A stretch of 64,000 nucleotides of DNA from Entomospira nematocerorum. Its GTDB lineage: Bacteria > Spirochaetota > Spirochaetia > WRBN01. Made by a program: the position numbers and the translations under genes. The stretch lies in contig NZ_CP118168.1 in the NCBI RefSeq assembly GCF_028748105.1, positions 186,001 to 250,000 on the forward strand, read 5' to 3'. Under the pieces are notes generated by a model that worked only from the letters and a program-made list of their open reading frames with translations, was not told where the DNA came from and ran no database searches. Shown piece by piece: positions 1 through 8,447 of the stretch (position 1 is its first letter; each line of letters starts with the position of its first letter).

Positions 1-195
1 ATTTTACTCTTTGCAAACTTTTTTGCGATCTTCCAACCAACACTTAGTGCGATATTTAATCCTATAGGCTTTGAAAATGAACTCAAGGATGCCATGCAAA
101 CAAGCTTAACATATATTGCAGGACCTCTTATTTTTACAGTTATTGCACTTATTCTCTTTCATAATGGTGAGAAAAGAAATAGACAAACTCACTAA
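1..195 (+). CDS. C-terminal end of a multi-pass membrane protein (partial)
   Basis: An open frame enters from the left edge and stops with TAA at 193-195, giving 64 residues. Two hydrophobic stretches are visible, one at the very start (ILLFANFFAIF) and one near the end (YIAGPLIFTVIALILF), followed by a short charged tail ending EKRNRQTH. This is what the last helices of a transporter look like, possibly of the major facilitator type, but too little is present to name a family. The next gene starts only 20 bases downstream but has its own promoter-like sequence overlapping this 3' end. Confidence 0.55.
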   Translation: MLLFANFFAIFQPTLSAIFNPIGFENELKDAMQTSLTYIAGPLIFTVIALILFHNGEKRNRQTH

Positions 196-209
196 CTTAC
201 GTCTATAAT
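180..209 (+). promoter_or_regulatory. Predicted sigma70-type promoter giving a leaderless mRNA
   Basis: A TAGACA box at 180-185 is followed after 18 bases by a perfect TATAAT at 204-209. The ATG of the TraB-like gene begins at 216, six bases after the -10 box, where transcription itself would be expected to start. No Shine-Dalgarno sequence fits between them. Confidence 0.5.
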
Positions 210-215
210 AACCTT

Positions 216-1139
216 ATGATTAAGACACTTCATTGGTATTTACGAGCATCACTCCTTATCTTCATCGTTATCACTATTTCTGGTGCTCGTATTCTCCCAA
301 AACCACGACCTCAAAAAGACAACTATCCCATGCTATTTTTTCAAGCAACAAGAGATCATCAAATCATCTATCTTTTTGGATCGATTCATGGAATGTTTCA
401 ACCTCATGTAGGTTATCCTCTACCAAATCGTATTGTAGATGCGTTCGTTCAAAGTGACGTTTTTCTTTATGATGCACCTCTATCGACCGAAGATGAAGAA
501 CTTTTTATAAAGGCTAGTCGGTCTACAGCAAAATGGTCGGATATTATTGAAACCCATCAAATTGAATTTTTACAAAGCCTAATCGACTCTTTGGAGTTAC
601 CAAAAAATGAACAAGAAGAGCTATTAGCATATCATCCTTGGTTATTACTACAAATTTTTTATCAATTAATTGTAGCAGAAGCTGGCTATATGAGCACACC
701 TGAACGAGACTTTTTTATAAAGTCCGCAGAAGAACATGACATCACGATGCTACCTCTTCACCTTGCACCCATTGAATCAGATTTCATACAGTATATGTCG
801 CATGAATATGGATCGATCCTATATACGTGGATGGTCACACAGCTGCAATTTATGGAAGCTAACGTAAACCTAGCAGAAGCCTTACAAAAGGCATGGATTA
901 AAGGAGATCGTGAAACTGTATTAGATCTCTTGGTTGTCTCACGTAATCCATCCTTCGCCGAGTTAAAAACAGAAGAATTCAAGCTATATCAACGTATTAA
1001 TCATTACCTATTAACAGCTATTCAAGAAAATGAACATGCTAGCACCATCTTTATAGTCCTTGATGCTAGCTATCTTCTAGATGATGGTGGATTTGTCTCG
1101 TTATTAGAGAGCGAAGGTTTCACCATTCATCCAACATAG
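216..1139 (+). CDS. TraB/GumN-like exported or membrane-anchored protein
   Basis: The N-terminus has one hydrophobic segment (about residues 9-23) that may be a signal peptide or anchor. After it comes the family's first motif, a G-S-I-H-G turn in about residues 50-55, followed by PLPNRIVDAFVQSDVF, matching the TraB/GumN (PF01963) pattern GTiH...lP..v..A...sd. The C-terminal end (FIVLDASYLL...GFVSLLESEGFTI) aligns with the family's closing GAgHL...GllalLr..Gy motif, but the usual histidine there is a tyrosine and the glycine an aspartate. The acidic residue after the first motif is Asp rather than the usual Glu. The fold is likely kept while the proposed metal site is altered. Family members are putative metalloproteases of unclear substrate. 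The gene is likely monocistronic. Confidence 0.65.
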   Translation: MIKTLHWYLRASLLIFIVITISGARILPKPRPQKDNYPMLFFQATRDHQIIYLFGSIHGMFQPHVGYPLPNRIVDAFVQSDVFLYDAPLSTEDEELFIKASRSTAKWSDIIETHQIEFLQSLIDSLELPKNEQEELLAYHPWLLLQIFYQLIVAEAGYMSTPERDFFIKSAEEHDITMLPLHLAPIESDFIQYMSHEYGSILYTWMVTQLQFMEANVNLAEALQKAWIKGDRETVLDLLVVSRNPSFAELKTEEFKLYQRINHYLLTAIQENEHASTIFIVLDASYLLDDGGFVSLLESEGFTIHPT

Positions 1140-1146
1140 AAATACA

Positions 1147-2883
1147 TCAAGCCAAATGATCAGCCTGAAGAATTAATCCTCTATGTAGCGAATGCCAATA
1201 CGTTATATCTTGATCATAAGGAGCTTTACAATCTACCATCAAGCGAAAAACTGGCTCTGTTTTACTACCACGTAACCATAAGGCAGCAATGATATTTTTA
1301 TTTTGATCAAATAAGTGAATCCTCATCCCACCTAATGCAGGTTCTTCCAAACTACGCTTCTGTTCTGTACCCTCATAGTGGATAACCTCAAAAGAATCTA
1401 ACGCTGTACGCGTATATTCTGATTGCCATTGTGGCCACTTCTTCTGTAGCAGGTCTAGATATCTCTGCTTCAAAATAAAGGGAGAGCACTTGATGTGTAC
1501 TAATGAGTCCGATGCAACTACCGAGGTGGTCGTATATCTTGGTAAATGATGAATCAGATCTGCAACACCCCATATTGAGGTAGCAACTTTTAATTTTTGC
1601 TGGAGTAGCGTCAATGCACTACCCATATTATGGGAAAGAAAGAGAGTATTTAAGATAGCAAGTATTGTCGTTAACGGATCACGTACAGTACTGGGATAAA
1701 TAATCGTTCCGCCATTAGAGCCCTCTCCAGCAATAGGAATATTTATCCCTTCATGCCGTAGATTTTTAGCCTTTGCTAAAACATTGGCTTCACCAGTCTC
1801 TGCCCAGTAACAGTCTGCTCTAAGAGCACGAGTGATGTCTTCAATACGTAAACTTGTAGCATCATTAACAACCACCCCTAACTTACTACCACCACGCATC
1901 TGCTCATATATCAATGCCGAAAGAACACTCAAACTAAATGTTGTTTGAGCATCAAGTGCGACAGCTCTCTTATCTTTATCAATATAGATTAAATTCCCAC
2001 GATCCCCATCACAATCAACAACAATACCTAATTGATATCGAGAATCACTCGCATGTAATTTTTCCAACTCTTGCATACAGTAACATAAAGAATCACCCTC
2101 TGGCACTATTGCATGCGAGAACTGTCCTAATTGAGCGCCCAACACTTGAGTAACCACTCCTAACTCTGCTAGTAGACTCTGATCCAAGCTCGTAATACGG
2201 GCAGATCCATTAAAATCGATGAGTATCCCCAGCCCACCACGCGCAGCAATAGTGCTAGCCATCTGTTCAATATGATTTTTATGTAAAGAAAGCATCGTTT
2301 TCTTTAAAAACTGACGATACTCCTGTGTTGCCTGTAATTTTAAACTACTATTTGATTTAATGATAGCAGGTGTTAATTCTATTGGCGTTGAATAAGTTGT
2401 AGATAATAATCTTTTATAGATATCAATCACACATGCACTAGCAGTACCACCAAGAACATCACCAGAAGATAATCCAAATTTGAATCCATTATATCCCACC
2501 GGATTATGGCTTGCAGTAATATAAAAAAACCCATCATACTCTTTTTCACGACTTCGAGTATAGGCAAGAAATTCGGTAATCGTAGTGATACCAAGGTAAT
2601 CATACGTAAAACCTTTCTTCTCTAAAGCTAAGACGAGATGAGCTATAAGGATTGCACCTGTTGGTCTAGCATCCCGTCCCAAAACAATCCTTCTATTAGG
2701 TAAAGCAAGACTCTCTACATACTTCATGAAAGCTATTCCTGCAACATATGTGAGCCAACCATCCATGGGAGTAATACTAGGAATAGAACTCTCTTCATTC
2801 TGATCCTCAGCGAATACCTTACGCCAGCCACTAGCAGATAAAATCATTGTTGATAAAGCTCTATCAATATCTTTATTCATCAT
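1147..2883 (-). CDS. Phosphoglucomutase/phosphomannomutase family enzyme
   Basis: This is a cytoplasmic alpha-D-phosphohexomutase that moves phosphate between C1 and C6 of a hexose phosphate. All four family loops are visible: an early SGWRK, the active-site serine loop TASHNP at residues 123-128 (S125 is the phosphoserine), the metal loop DCDGDRGN around residue 290, the sugar loop with GEGSNGG, and the C-terminal phosphate loop RGSKTEP (the family consensus is R-x-S-G-T-E-P, so Gly is Lys here). Length, 578 residues, fits the long bacterial phosphoglucomutases. It is the last gene of the leftward deoD-queG-oppA operon, 14 bases after oppA, with AAGGAT upstream of two adjacent ATGs (2883 or 2880). 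Glucose versus mannose preference cannot be read from the sequence. Confidence 0.85.
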   Translation of the reverse strand: MMNKDIDRALSTMILSASGWRKVFAEDQNEESSIPSITPMDGWLTYVAGIAFMKYVESLALPNRRIVLGRDARPTGAILIAHLVLALEKKGFTYDYLGITTITEFLAYTRSREKEYDGFFYITASHNPVGYNGFKFGLSSGDVLGGTASACVIDIYKRLLSTTYSTPIELTPAIIKSNSSLKLQATQEYRQFLKKTMLSLHKNHIEQMASTIAARGGLGILIDFNGSARITSLDQSLLAELGVVTQVLGAQLGQFSHAIVPEGDSLCYCMQELEKLHASDSRYQLGIVVDCDGDRGNLIYIDKDKRAVALDAQTTFSLSVLSALIYEQMRGGSKLGVVVNDATSLRIEDITRALRADCYWAETGEANVLAKAKNLRHEGINIPIAGEGSNGGTIIYPSTVRDPLTTILAILNTLFLSHNMGSALTLLQQKLKVATSIWGVADLIHHLPRYTTTSVVASDSLVHIKCSPFILKQRYLDLLQKKWPQWQSEYTRTALDSFEVIHYEGTEQKRSLEEPALGGMRIHLFDQNKNIIAALWLRGSKTEPVFRLMVDCKAPYDQDITYWHSLHRGLILQADHLA

Positions 2884-2897
2884 AATATATTATATCC

Positions 2898-4451
2898 TTA
2901 TATTGCATTATAATAAGTATAAAGGGCACGTTTATTTAGGTTCTCAAAACGTCTTACTCCAAGCGGATTATGACCCAACTCAGTTAAAAGTGCTGGTGAC
3001 ACAAGATCCAAATCAACTAAAAAATTCATGGGGATCACTACTGCACTCTCTAGTAAACGTTTCTCTGCCATGGCCAATGCTTGCAAGCGTTCTCGCCCCG
3101 ATAAGAAGTGTGAATTCTTAATTAATTCATCAAAATGCTGATCACGAAAATTTGTCACATTGTAAAGTGAATCACTTTGCCACATAAAGAGAAATGCCAA
3201 CGGATCAAGGTAATCTGCACTCCATGCACTCTCCATAATGGTGATACTCTGTCTATCGCTGATTTGATAGTAATCATTATGGTCCTCTGGAGTATAAATT
3301 TCTACAGAAATACCAGCATTACCCCACGCTTCTTGCATTACAAGAATACGTGGATCTTCCATATGAAAAGATTGAATAACTAAAGTAGGGAGCCCTTCCC
3401 CCTCTGGATATCCAGCTTTCGATAATAGTAACATACCTTCACTATAATCACTGCGGAAAGGATGTACGACGGAGTAATCTTGCGTTGGTGGAATCAACGT
3501 GGTGGCTACGGGTAAGCCTGATTCACGTAATAATTGTAATGGTAACAACATAATTAAAGCCTTACGAATATCAGGCTCTGCATAAGGACCATTATCTGCA
3601 ATAAAAGTAAAGTATTGCGATGCATAACGCTGATTCACAACAAGCCGATGATTGGTATGAATAGGCTCTTTAGGATTGAAAAAATTATGTGCCCAATCAA
3701 TTTCTTCACTCCGAAGACCAGCATTGCTCTCCTCCTCCACATCAAATAACTGCACATCAATGGTTGTAATATTCACTTTTTCCGCATTCCAGTAAAGACG
3801 ATTGCGTCGTAGCATAAATCCTTTATCTGTCGTTCCAGCGTAAAGATAAGGACCGCTAAAGGGAATACTTCTTGGCTCCTGCCACTTCATTGGAAGCTGA
3901 CTCCCACTCAAAGGAGATAATGCAGGATGCGCAATCACTTCAAAGAAGTAGGGTGCTGGATGTACTAAATTAAACTGAATAGTTCTTTCATCCAAAACAA
4001 CTACCCCCACATCTTGCACGGGTATCCCTGCCCCCATGGCATACTCTTTGGCGTTTGTAATCATATGAAGAAGCTCTGCATTAGGATTATGAATATAGGG
4101 ATCAAGAAGTCGTAAAACTGATCGATAAAAACTCTCCGCTGTAATTGGTGTTCCATCAGAAAAGTATAGTCTAGAACGTAAGTAAAATGTATATTGCAAT
4201 CCATCATCGCTTATACTCCAAGACTCTGCTAATGCGGGAAGAGGCTGTAATGTTTTTGCATCTAACTGTACTAATCCTTGATAAACAGAAGAAAACAAGA
4301 GTAACTCATCTGTATTCTCGATTGCTTGTGGGTCCCAATTAAAATTTTGATTTGCAAGCGCTAACCGTAATATATGACTTTGATCTACACCCTGTGCAAA
4401 TCCATTGATGATAATACACAAAGTAGCCACACATTTTATCATTATTTTCAC
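2898..4451 (-). CDS. Peptide-type ABC transporter substrate-binding protein (OppA/DppA family)
   Basis: A 517-residue periplasmic binding protein of family 5 (PF00496), which captures oligopeptides or similar ligands for an ABC permease. A short N-terminal hydrophobic signal ends near FAQG, with no lipobox cysteine at the usual place. The start of the mature chain (LRLALANQNFNWDPQAIENTDE...) and the segment LAESWSISDDGLQYTFYLR are typical of the family. The GTG start at 4451 overlaps the queG stop (GTGA) and has AAGGAG eight bases upstream; an ATG at 4442 is a weaker alternative. No permease or ATPase gene is adjacent, so it probably serves a transporter encoded elsewhere. Confidence 0.85.
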   Translation of the reverse strand: MKIMIKCVATLCIIINGFAQGVDQSHILRLALANQNFNWDPQAIENTDELLLFSSVYQGLVQLDAKTLQPLPALAESWSISDDGLQYTFYLRSRLYFSDGTPITAESFYRSVLRLLDPYIHNPNAELLHMITNAKEYAMGAGIPVQDVGVVVLDERTIQFNLVHPAPYFFEVIAHPALSPLSGSQLPMKWQEPRSIPFSGPYLYAGTTDKGFMLRRNRLYWNAEKVNITTIDVQLFDVEEESNAGLRSEEIDWAHNFFNPKEPIHTNHRLVVNQRYASQYFTFIADNGPYAEPDIRKALIMLLPLQLLRESGLPVATTLIPPTQDYSVVHPFRSDYSEGMLLLSKAGYPEGEGLPTLVIQSFHMEDPRILVMQEAWGNAGISVEIYTPEDHNDYYQISDRQSITIMESAWSADYLDPLAFLFMWQSDSLYNVTNFRDQHFDELIKNSHFLSGRERLQALAMAEKRLLESAVVIPMNFLVDLDLVSPALLTELGHNPLGVRRFENLNKRALYTYYNAI

Positions 4452-5314
4452 GTTTTCTTCTCCTTACTTTGAACTCCTACTAGTGTCCTCTGTAAATAAC
4501 GTAGCCGTGCATTCAGCATTAGTGCCCGTTTATCAAGCCAGCGAAATCGTAATGGTGATTTTGCGACTGCACTCTCTATATCGGCTAATGTTCCCTTTTC
4601 CCAAAGCTCCATACTACACCACGGCTCCTCCTCTAACTCATCGGCATGCTGATAATAGTAAGCAGATGCTTCTCGATTGTAAGGACAAACATTTTGACAA
4701 ATATCACAACCATAAATTACCGGCATAGTATTGTGCATAGGGAGTAATCCATTACTAGCCATAGACTGTAAACACAAAGTTCTATCCAGATGGTATGCTC
4801 TATGCAGAGCCTTCGTTGGACAAGCTACCTGACATAAATTACAGGCATGACATGGATGATCTTGCTGCAGTTGTATGGGAGAGTGCCTAATATTCAAGAA
4901 TAGAGGTAATTGTATTCCAAGTAAAACAACGAAGGATCCATATGGCTGAGTAATAACAAGAGAATTTTTGCCATAAAATCCAAGACCTGCCTGCACCGCT
5001 AAAGCCTTTTCATTGATTTTTTGAGAATTACACAAGATTTCTAGCTGCTTATGTGGAACAGCAAAGAGAATTCCAAGTTCTCTACGAAGCTTCTTTGCCA
5101 AATCTACTGCATAATAATAGTTATCATGACAAGCAAATAACCCCATCACCCTACGACTTGCAATAGTAGCAGGCAAATACGGAAGTGCTAGCATCAAATA
5201 ACTCTGATCATTAACATTTGCTATTCCACTCTTGACAAAACCACTCTGTCTTGCAAGCCTATGGATACTCTCTATCAGGGACTCATCTGTATCGCTAGCA
5301 CCCAATGGACGCAT
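4448..5314 (-). CDS. queG: Epoxyqueuosine reductase-like iron-sulfur protein, short form
   Basis: QueG reduces epoxyqueuosine to queuosine in tRNA, using cobalamin and two [4Fe-4S] clusters. Both clusters are clear: CHACNLCQVACP and, further on, CDICQNVCP with an earlier partner cysteine in LCLQSMASNG. The AGLGFYGKNSLVI segment matches the family's AGLGwiGKNt. The tgt gene at 30474-31592 acts in the same pathway. Two oddities stand out. At 288 residues it is much shorter than typical QueG (over 300, often about 350-380), with the loss in the N-terminal domain. The family motif VDTxPxxE reads CNSQKINE, so the conserved aspartate is asparagine. It could be a divergent QueG or a related reductase with another substrate. 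It lies 4 bases after deoD and overlaps oppA by 4. Confidence 0.65.
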   Translation of the reverse strand: MRPLGASDTDESLIESIHRLARQSGFVKSGIANVNDQSYLMLALPYLPATIASRRVMGLFACHDNYYYAVDLAKKLRRELGILFAVPHKQLEILCNSQKINEKALAVQAGLGFYGKNSLVITQPYGSFVVLLGIQLPLFLNIRHSPIQLQQDHPCHACNLCQVACPTKALHRAYHLDRTLCLQSMASNGLLPMHNTMPVIYGCDICQNVCPYNREASAYYYQHADELEEEPWCSMELWEKGTLADIESAVAKSPLRFRWLDKRALMLNARLRYLQRTLVGVQSKEKKT

Positions 5315-5318
5315 CGGA

Positions 5319-6041
5319 CTATTTACTATCTCCAGAGATTGATGCTAATGCCTCAAGTGCAACTTCCATCATCTGTGTGAACGTATTTTGTCTCTCCTCT
5401 GGAGTTGTACTCTCCCCCGTAACAATATGATCACTAATTGTAACAAGTGTAAGAGCTCGTACACGATACTTTAATGCCAAAGTATACAAGCCAGCAGCCT
5501 CCATTTCAACCCCGAGGATACCATATTTAGCCCATTTTTCATAAAACTTAGGATCATCATCATAAAAAAGATCACTAGAAAGAACTGGTCCTTTATGAAG
5601 GGTATATCCTAGTTTTTCGGCAGCAAGGTGCGCAGCTAATGCAAGATCAAAGTCTGCTACAGCAGCATAATCTTTACCATTAAAACGATCCTTGTTAACT
5701 CCACTAGTTGTACTAGCTGCTGTACCTAAAACAATATCACGTACGTGAATATCCTCATGCACAGCACCAGCTGATCCAACGCGAATAAGATTTTTGCAGC
5801 CATAAGTAGTGATTAACTCATTAACATAAATCGAAATTGATGGAATACCCATACCAGTACCTTGAACACTCACAGGAACCCCTTTATAGGTTCCTGTAAA
5901 CCCAAGCATACCGCGTACTGTATTATATTGAACAACATTTTCTAGATAGTTTTCTGCAATGAATTTTGCACGAAGAGGATCGCCTGGTAGTAGAATATTT
6001 GGTGCAATATCTCCAACTTTCGCCTCATTATGTGGTGTCAT
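5319..6041 (-). CDS. deoD: Purine nucleoside phosphorylase, DeoD type
   Basis: DeoD cleaves purine (deoxy)ribonucleosides with phosphate to free base and (deoxy)ribose-1-phosphate in the cytoplasm. The 240-residue length is normal. Family motifs are intact: N-terminal PHNEAKVGDIAPNILLPGDPLRA, QGTGMGIPSISIYVNEL, RVGSAGAV, and VEMEAAGLYTLA, which holds the base-binding Glu. The C-terminal LVTISDHIVTGE provides the catalytic Asp region. A near-perfect AAGGAGG sits seven bases before the ATG. It heads the leftward operon with queG, oppA and the phosphohexomutase and is divergent from apt, the other purine salvage gene, across a 174-base gap. Confidence 0.95.
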   Translation of the reverse strand: MTPHNEAKVGDIAPNILLPGDPLRAKFIAENYLENVVQYNTVRGMLGFTGTYKGVPVSVQGTGMGIPSISIYVNELITTYGCKNLIRVGSAGAVHEDIHVRDIVLGTAASTTSGVNKDRFNGKDYAAVADFDLALAAHLAAEKLGYTLHKGPVLSSDLFYDDDPKFYEKWAKYGILGVEMEAAGLYTLALKYRVRALTLVTISDHIVTGESTTPEERQNTFTQMMEVALEALASISGDSK

Positions 6042-6111
6042 ATTTTGCCTCCTTGATGGTATAATTATTCTATCATAATCAAGAAACCCTGTCTAGCAAC
6101 AGAGTTCTATC

Positions 6112-6140
6112 TTGATCACAAAGAGCATGCGATCTATAAT
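6112..6140 (+). promoter_or_regulatory. Predicted promoter of apt
   Basis: TTGATC at 6112-6117 and TATAAT at 6135-6140 are separated by exactly 17 bases, a good sigma70-type match. It points right, toward apt, in the divergent gap with deoD. The predicted 5' leader is about 70 bases. Confidence 0.55.
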
Positions 6141-6215
6141 GATGATTGCTTTTTTAAACAAACATCCTTAATTTGTAGTATGAAGAAGTTAACTATTCCT
6201 TGAAGGAGCCACTTG

Positions 6216-6755
6216 ATGAGTTTATCACTAAACTTAGATACCTACATCGGTAAAATTCCTAATTTTCCGAAAGAAGGGATTCTTTTTTACGACGTTACCC
6301 CAATGTTACAAGCCCCAGAAGCGTTGCAGTTTATTGTTGATCAATGTCTAATAACCTATAAAAATACCCCCATTGACGGGATCGCAGCACTGGAAGCTCG
6401 AGGTTTCTACTTTGGTACGCTCATCGCCTTAGCGATGAATAAACCCTTTTTCCCTATCCGTAAAGCAGGTAAATTACCTGGATCAACTATTCAGCAATCT
6501 TATGATCTCGAATATGGAACCGCAACCATCGAGATGCAAGTTACATCTAATCTTCAGGGAAAACATCTACTCATCGTCGATGATCTTATTGCAACAGGGG
6601 GTACTCTCCAAGCTGCAGCACAACTATTGGAGCAACAAGGAGCCATTGTGCAACACCTTTTTGGAATTATTGGTCTCTCCTTTTTAAATTATCGTAAGGT
6701 ATTACAACAATTCACTATTCAAACACTCATTAATTATGATAAGGAGACTATATAA
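6216..6755 (+). CDS. apt: Adenine phosphoribosyltransferase
   Basis: Apt converts adenine and PRPP to AMP in purine salvage. The 179-residue product carries the Apt start (IGKIPNFPKEGILFYDVTPML), the LEARGFYFG segment, FFPIRKAGKLPG, and the PRPP-binding loop LLIVDDLIATGGTL. I chose the ATG at 6216 because AAGGAG at 6203-6208 sits seven bases before it. The in-frame TTG at 6213 would be too close. It is followed two bases after its stop by a dehydrogenase gene, probably cotranscribed. Confidence 0.95.
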   Translation: MSLSLNLDTYIGKIPNFPKEGILFYDVTPMLQAPEALQFIVDQCLITYKNTPIDGIAALEARGFYFGTLIALAMNKPFFPIRKAGKLPGSTIQQSYDLEYGTATIEMQVTSNLQGKHLLIVDDLIATGGTLQAAAQLLEQQGAIVQHLFGIIGLSFLNYRKVLQQFTIQTLINYDKETI

Positions 6756-6757
6756 TC

Positions 6758-7837
6758 ATGTCAGAAGGCCAATCCTATATCAAGATCCCCTATGAGAAGT
6801 TACTCTCATTAGTAGAATCAATTTTTATTAGCGAAAAACTCTCTCCAGATTACGCCAAGGCCATGGCAGATGTGCTTGTTATGGCAGATGCACAGGGAAT
6901 TAGTAGCCATGGAGTATCCCGTACCCAGCGTTATATCAACGATATTAAAAAGGGAATAACCAATCCCCATATTCCACATGACGTTATTCGGAGTGGAACC
7001 TCTTTTGAAGTATGGGAGGGTAATCATGGACTTGGATCTGTTCTCTCTAATGAAGCGATGAAGCGTGCTATTTCTCTTGCTGAACAAGCTGGAGTTGGTA
7101 TGGTTACCGTACGTTGTAGTAGCCACCATGGTATTACCAGTTACTACACGCATCATGCTCTTGAGCGTGATATGATCGGTATCGCGATGACAAATACCGC
7201 TCCTCTTGGTATTCCAACTGGTGGTGTTGAAGCACGTTTTGGTACTAATCCGTTGGCTTTTGCAGCACCATCAACGGGAAAATTACCTCCATTTCTTCTC
7301 GATATGGCCACGACAAATGTTACGCGAGGTGCTGTAGAAATCAAACTTCGTAACGGAGAATCTATTCCCGATGGGTGGGCAATCGATAAAGATGGTAAGA
7401 CTCCCACCGATGCCAAACAATTCCTAGCCGATCTCCTCGATTTAAAGGGAGGGCTGCTGCCTTTAGGTGGTTCAAGCTCAGGTCATAAAGGGTATGGACT
7501 AGCAATGATGGTTGATATTCTTACTTCACTCTTATCTGGGGGAGAATACGGTATCAATGTTCGAGACACGACAGATACTGCAGCCTGTGTTAATCACTTC
7601 TTTTTAGCTATTGATATTAAGCAATTCCGGAATATAGATGAATTCAAGAAAGATATGGATAACTATCTTACTATGATGCTCGACACAAAGCGTGCTGATC
7701 CTCTTAAACCGATCTATTATGCAGGTCAAATCCCCTACGAAAAATTGCAAGTAGCAAAAAAAGAAGGTGTTTCTATTCTTCACTCTGTTTACAATGAGTT
7801 ACAAAAAATTGCTAGAGAACATAATTTATCAATATAA
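6758..7837 (+). CDS. Malate/L-lactate dehydrogenase family protein (Ldh_2, PF02615)
   Basis: A 359-residue NAD(P)-dependent 2-hydroxyacid dehydrogenase of the family that includes YlbC-, AllD-, ComC- and DlgD-type enzymes, unrelated in fold to classical LDH. Visible signatures are ADAQGISSHGVSRTQRYI near residue 45 (with the catalytic-region Ser-His), GNHGLGSVLS, a SSHHGITSYYT segment, NPLAFAAPS, and the late GGSSSGHKGYGLAMMVD. The substrate (malate, lactate, sulfolactate, diketogulonate or ureidoglycolate) cannot be told from sequence. It follows apt by two bases with AAGGAG upstream. A hairpin just downstream probably ends the transcript. Confidence 0.85.
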   Translation: MSEGQSYIKIPYEKLLSLVESIFISEKLSPDYAKAMADVLVMADAQGISSHGVSRTQRYINDIKKGITNPHIPHDVIRSGTSFEVWEGNHGLGSVLSNEAMKRAISLAEQAGVGMVTVRCSSHHGITSYYTHHALERDMIGIAMTNTAPLGIPTGGVEARFGTNPLAFAAPSTGKLPPFLLDMATTNVTRGAVEIKLRNGESIPDGWAIDKDGKTPTDAKQFLADLLDLKGGLLPLGGSSSGHKGYGLAMMVDILTSLLSGGEYGINVRDTTDTAACVNHFFLAIDIKQFRNIDEFKKDMDNYLTMMLDTKRADPLKPIYYAGQIPYEKLQVAKKEGVSILHSVYNELQKIAREHNLSI

Positions 7838-7861
7838 AATATGGTTATACACACGCACAAG

Positions 7862-7885
7862 AGAGAGACTAGTAACTGTCTCTCT
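7862..7885 (+). terminator. Hairpin after the apt-dehydrogenase unit
   Basis: AGAGAGAC at 7862-7869 pairs perfectly with GTCTCTCT at 7878-7885 around an 8-base loop. It is followed by GTGTGTCTATTTTATTT, a loose T-rich tract. It lies 25 bases after the dehydrogenase stop. Confidence 0.5.
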
Positions 7886-7925
7886 GTGTGTCTATTTTAT
7901 TTATGATAAAAATCATAATAAGTTC

Positions 7926-8200
7926 TCATTCTTTAGACTTGTGGATCGATCTTAAACGTATCAATCCATAAGGGAGAATCATTTTAATAACTCCTCTTTG
8001 TAGGAACTTATGTATCTTTACTAAACATGGTACTCCCATCGCTGATTATAAAGATCCTATAATTTCCACTAAAATCTCTATTTTTGTATCACTTAATAGG
8101 ATCTCTAAGACTCTTTAATAAACGCTTCCAGGATGTCTCTTTTCCACTGAGCATTTATGACCATTTTTGTGCTTTTAAGAACTGAGGTTGTCGCTCTCTG
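7926..8200 (-). pseudogene. Decayed 3' remnant of a fifth family 2 glycosyltransferase
   Basis: The minus strand of this otherwise gene-free stretch still encodes pieces of the C-terminus shared by the four glycosyltransferases to its right. From 8009 down to the TGA at 7926-7928 it reads KFLQRGVIKMILPYGLIRL and a short basic tail, matching their common (I/V)IKxhLPYGxVR ending. About 100 bases upstream, in another frame, KMVINAQWKRDILEAFIKES is followed by a stop. It resembles KVMTNQAQWKIFFCSWNEIL of the 10949-12124 protein and the equivalent region of the 12128-13309 protein. The two pieces are separated by stops and a frame change, so no full protein is possible. The upstream catalytic part is gone. 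I infer decay or deletion of a former array member. Confidence 0.65.
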
Positions 8201-8447
8201 ATAAGGTATAATAGCCTAAATATGCTTAATTAATAGCCTGATGCTGATTTCCTAGTCGTGAAATAACTCTAAATATACATGATAAAAGATCGGATAAAAA
8301 AGTCTGCTTTCATGAAAAATTTGTTCATATACATAAGGATAAAAAGTAAAATACTTGCCATCCTATAATAGTATAGTATAACAAGTATTTTCCTAGTAAT
8401 ATAAATTTAAAAAACATAAACTATAACAATCTTTCTAATCTCTTATT
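8201..8447. other. AT-rich intergenic stretch left of the glycosyltransferase array
   Basis: No open frame of significance, tRNA or recognisable RNA was seen here. The only structure is the hairpin at 8348-8391, listed separately. The stretch continues the gene-free region that starts after the dehydrogenase stop. Confidence 0.5.
8348..8391 (-). terminator. Hairpin downstream of the glycosyltransferase array
   Basis: AAAATACTTG at 8348-8357 and CAAGTATTTT at 8382-8391 form a perfect 10-bp stem with a 24-base AT-rich loop. Read on the minus strand it lies 57 bases after the last glycosyltransferase stop and is followed by ACTTTTTATCC. It is a plausible terminator for the whole array. Confidence 0.5.
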
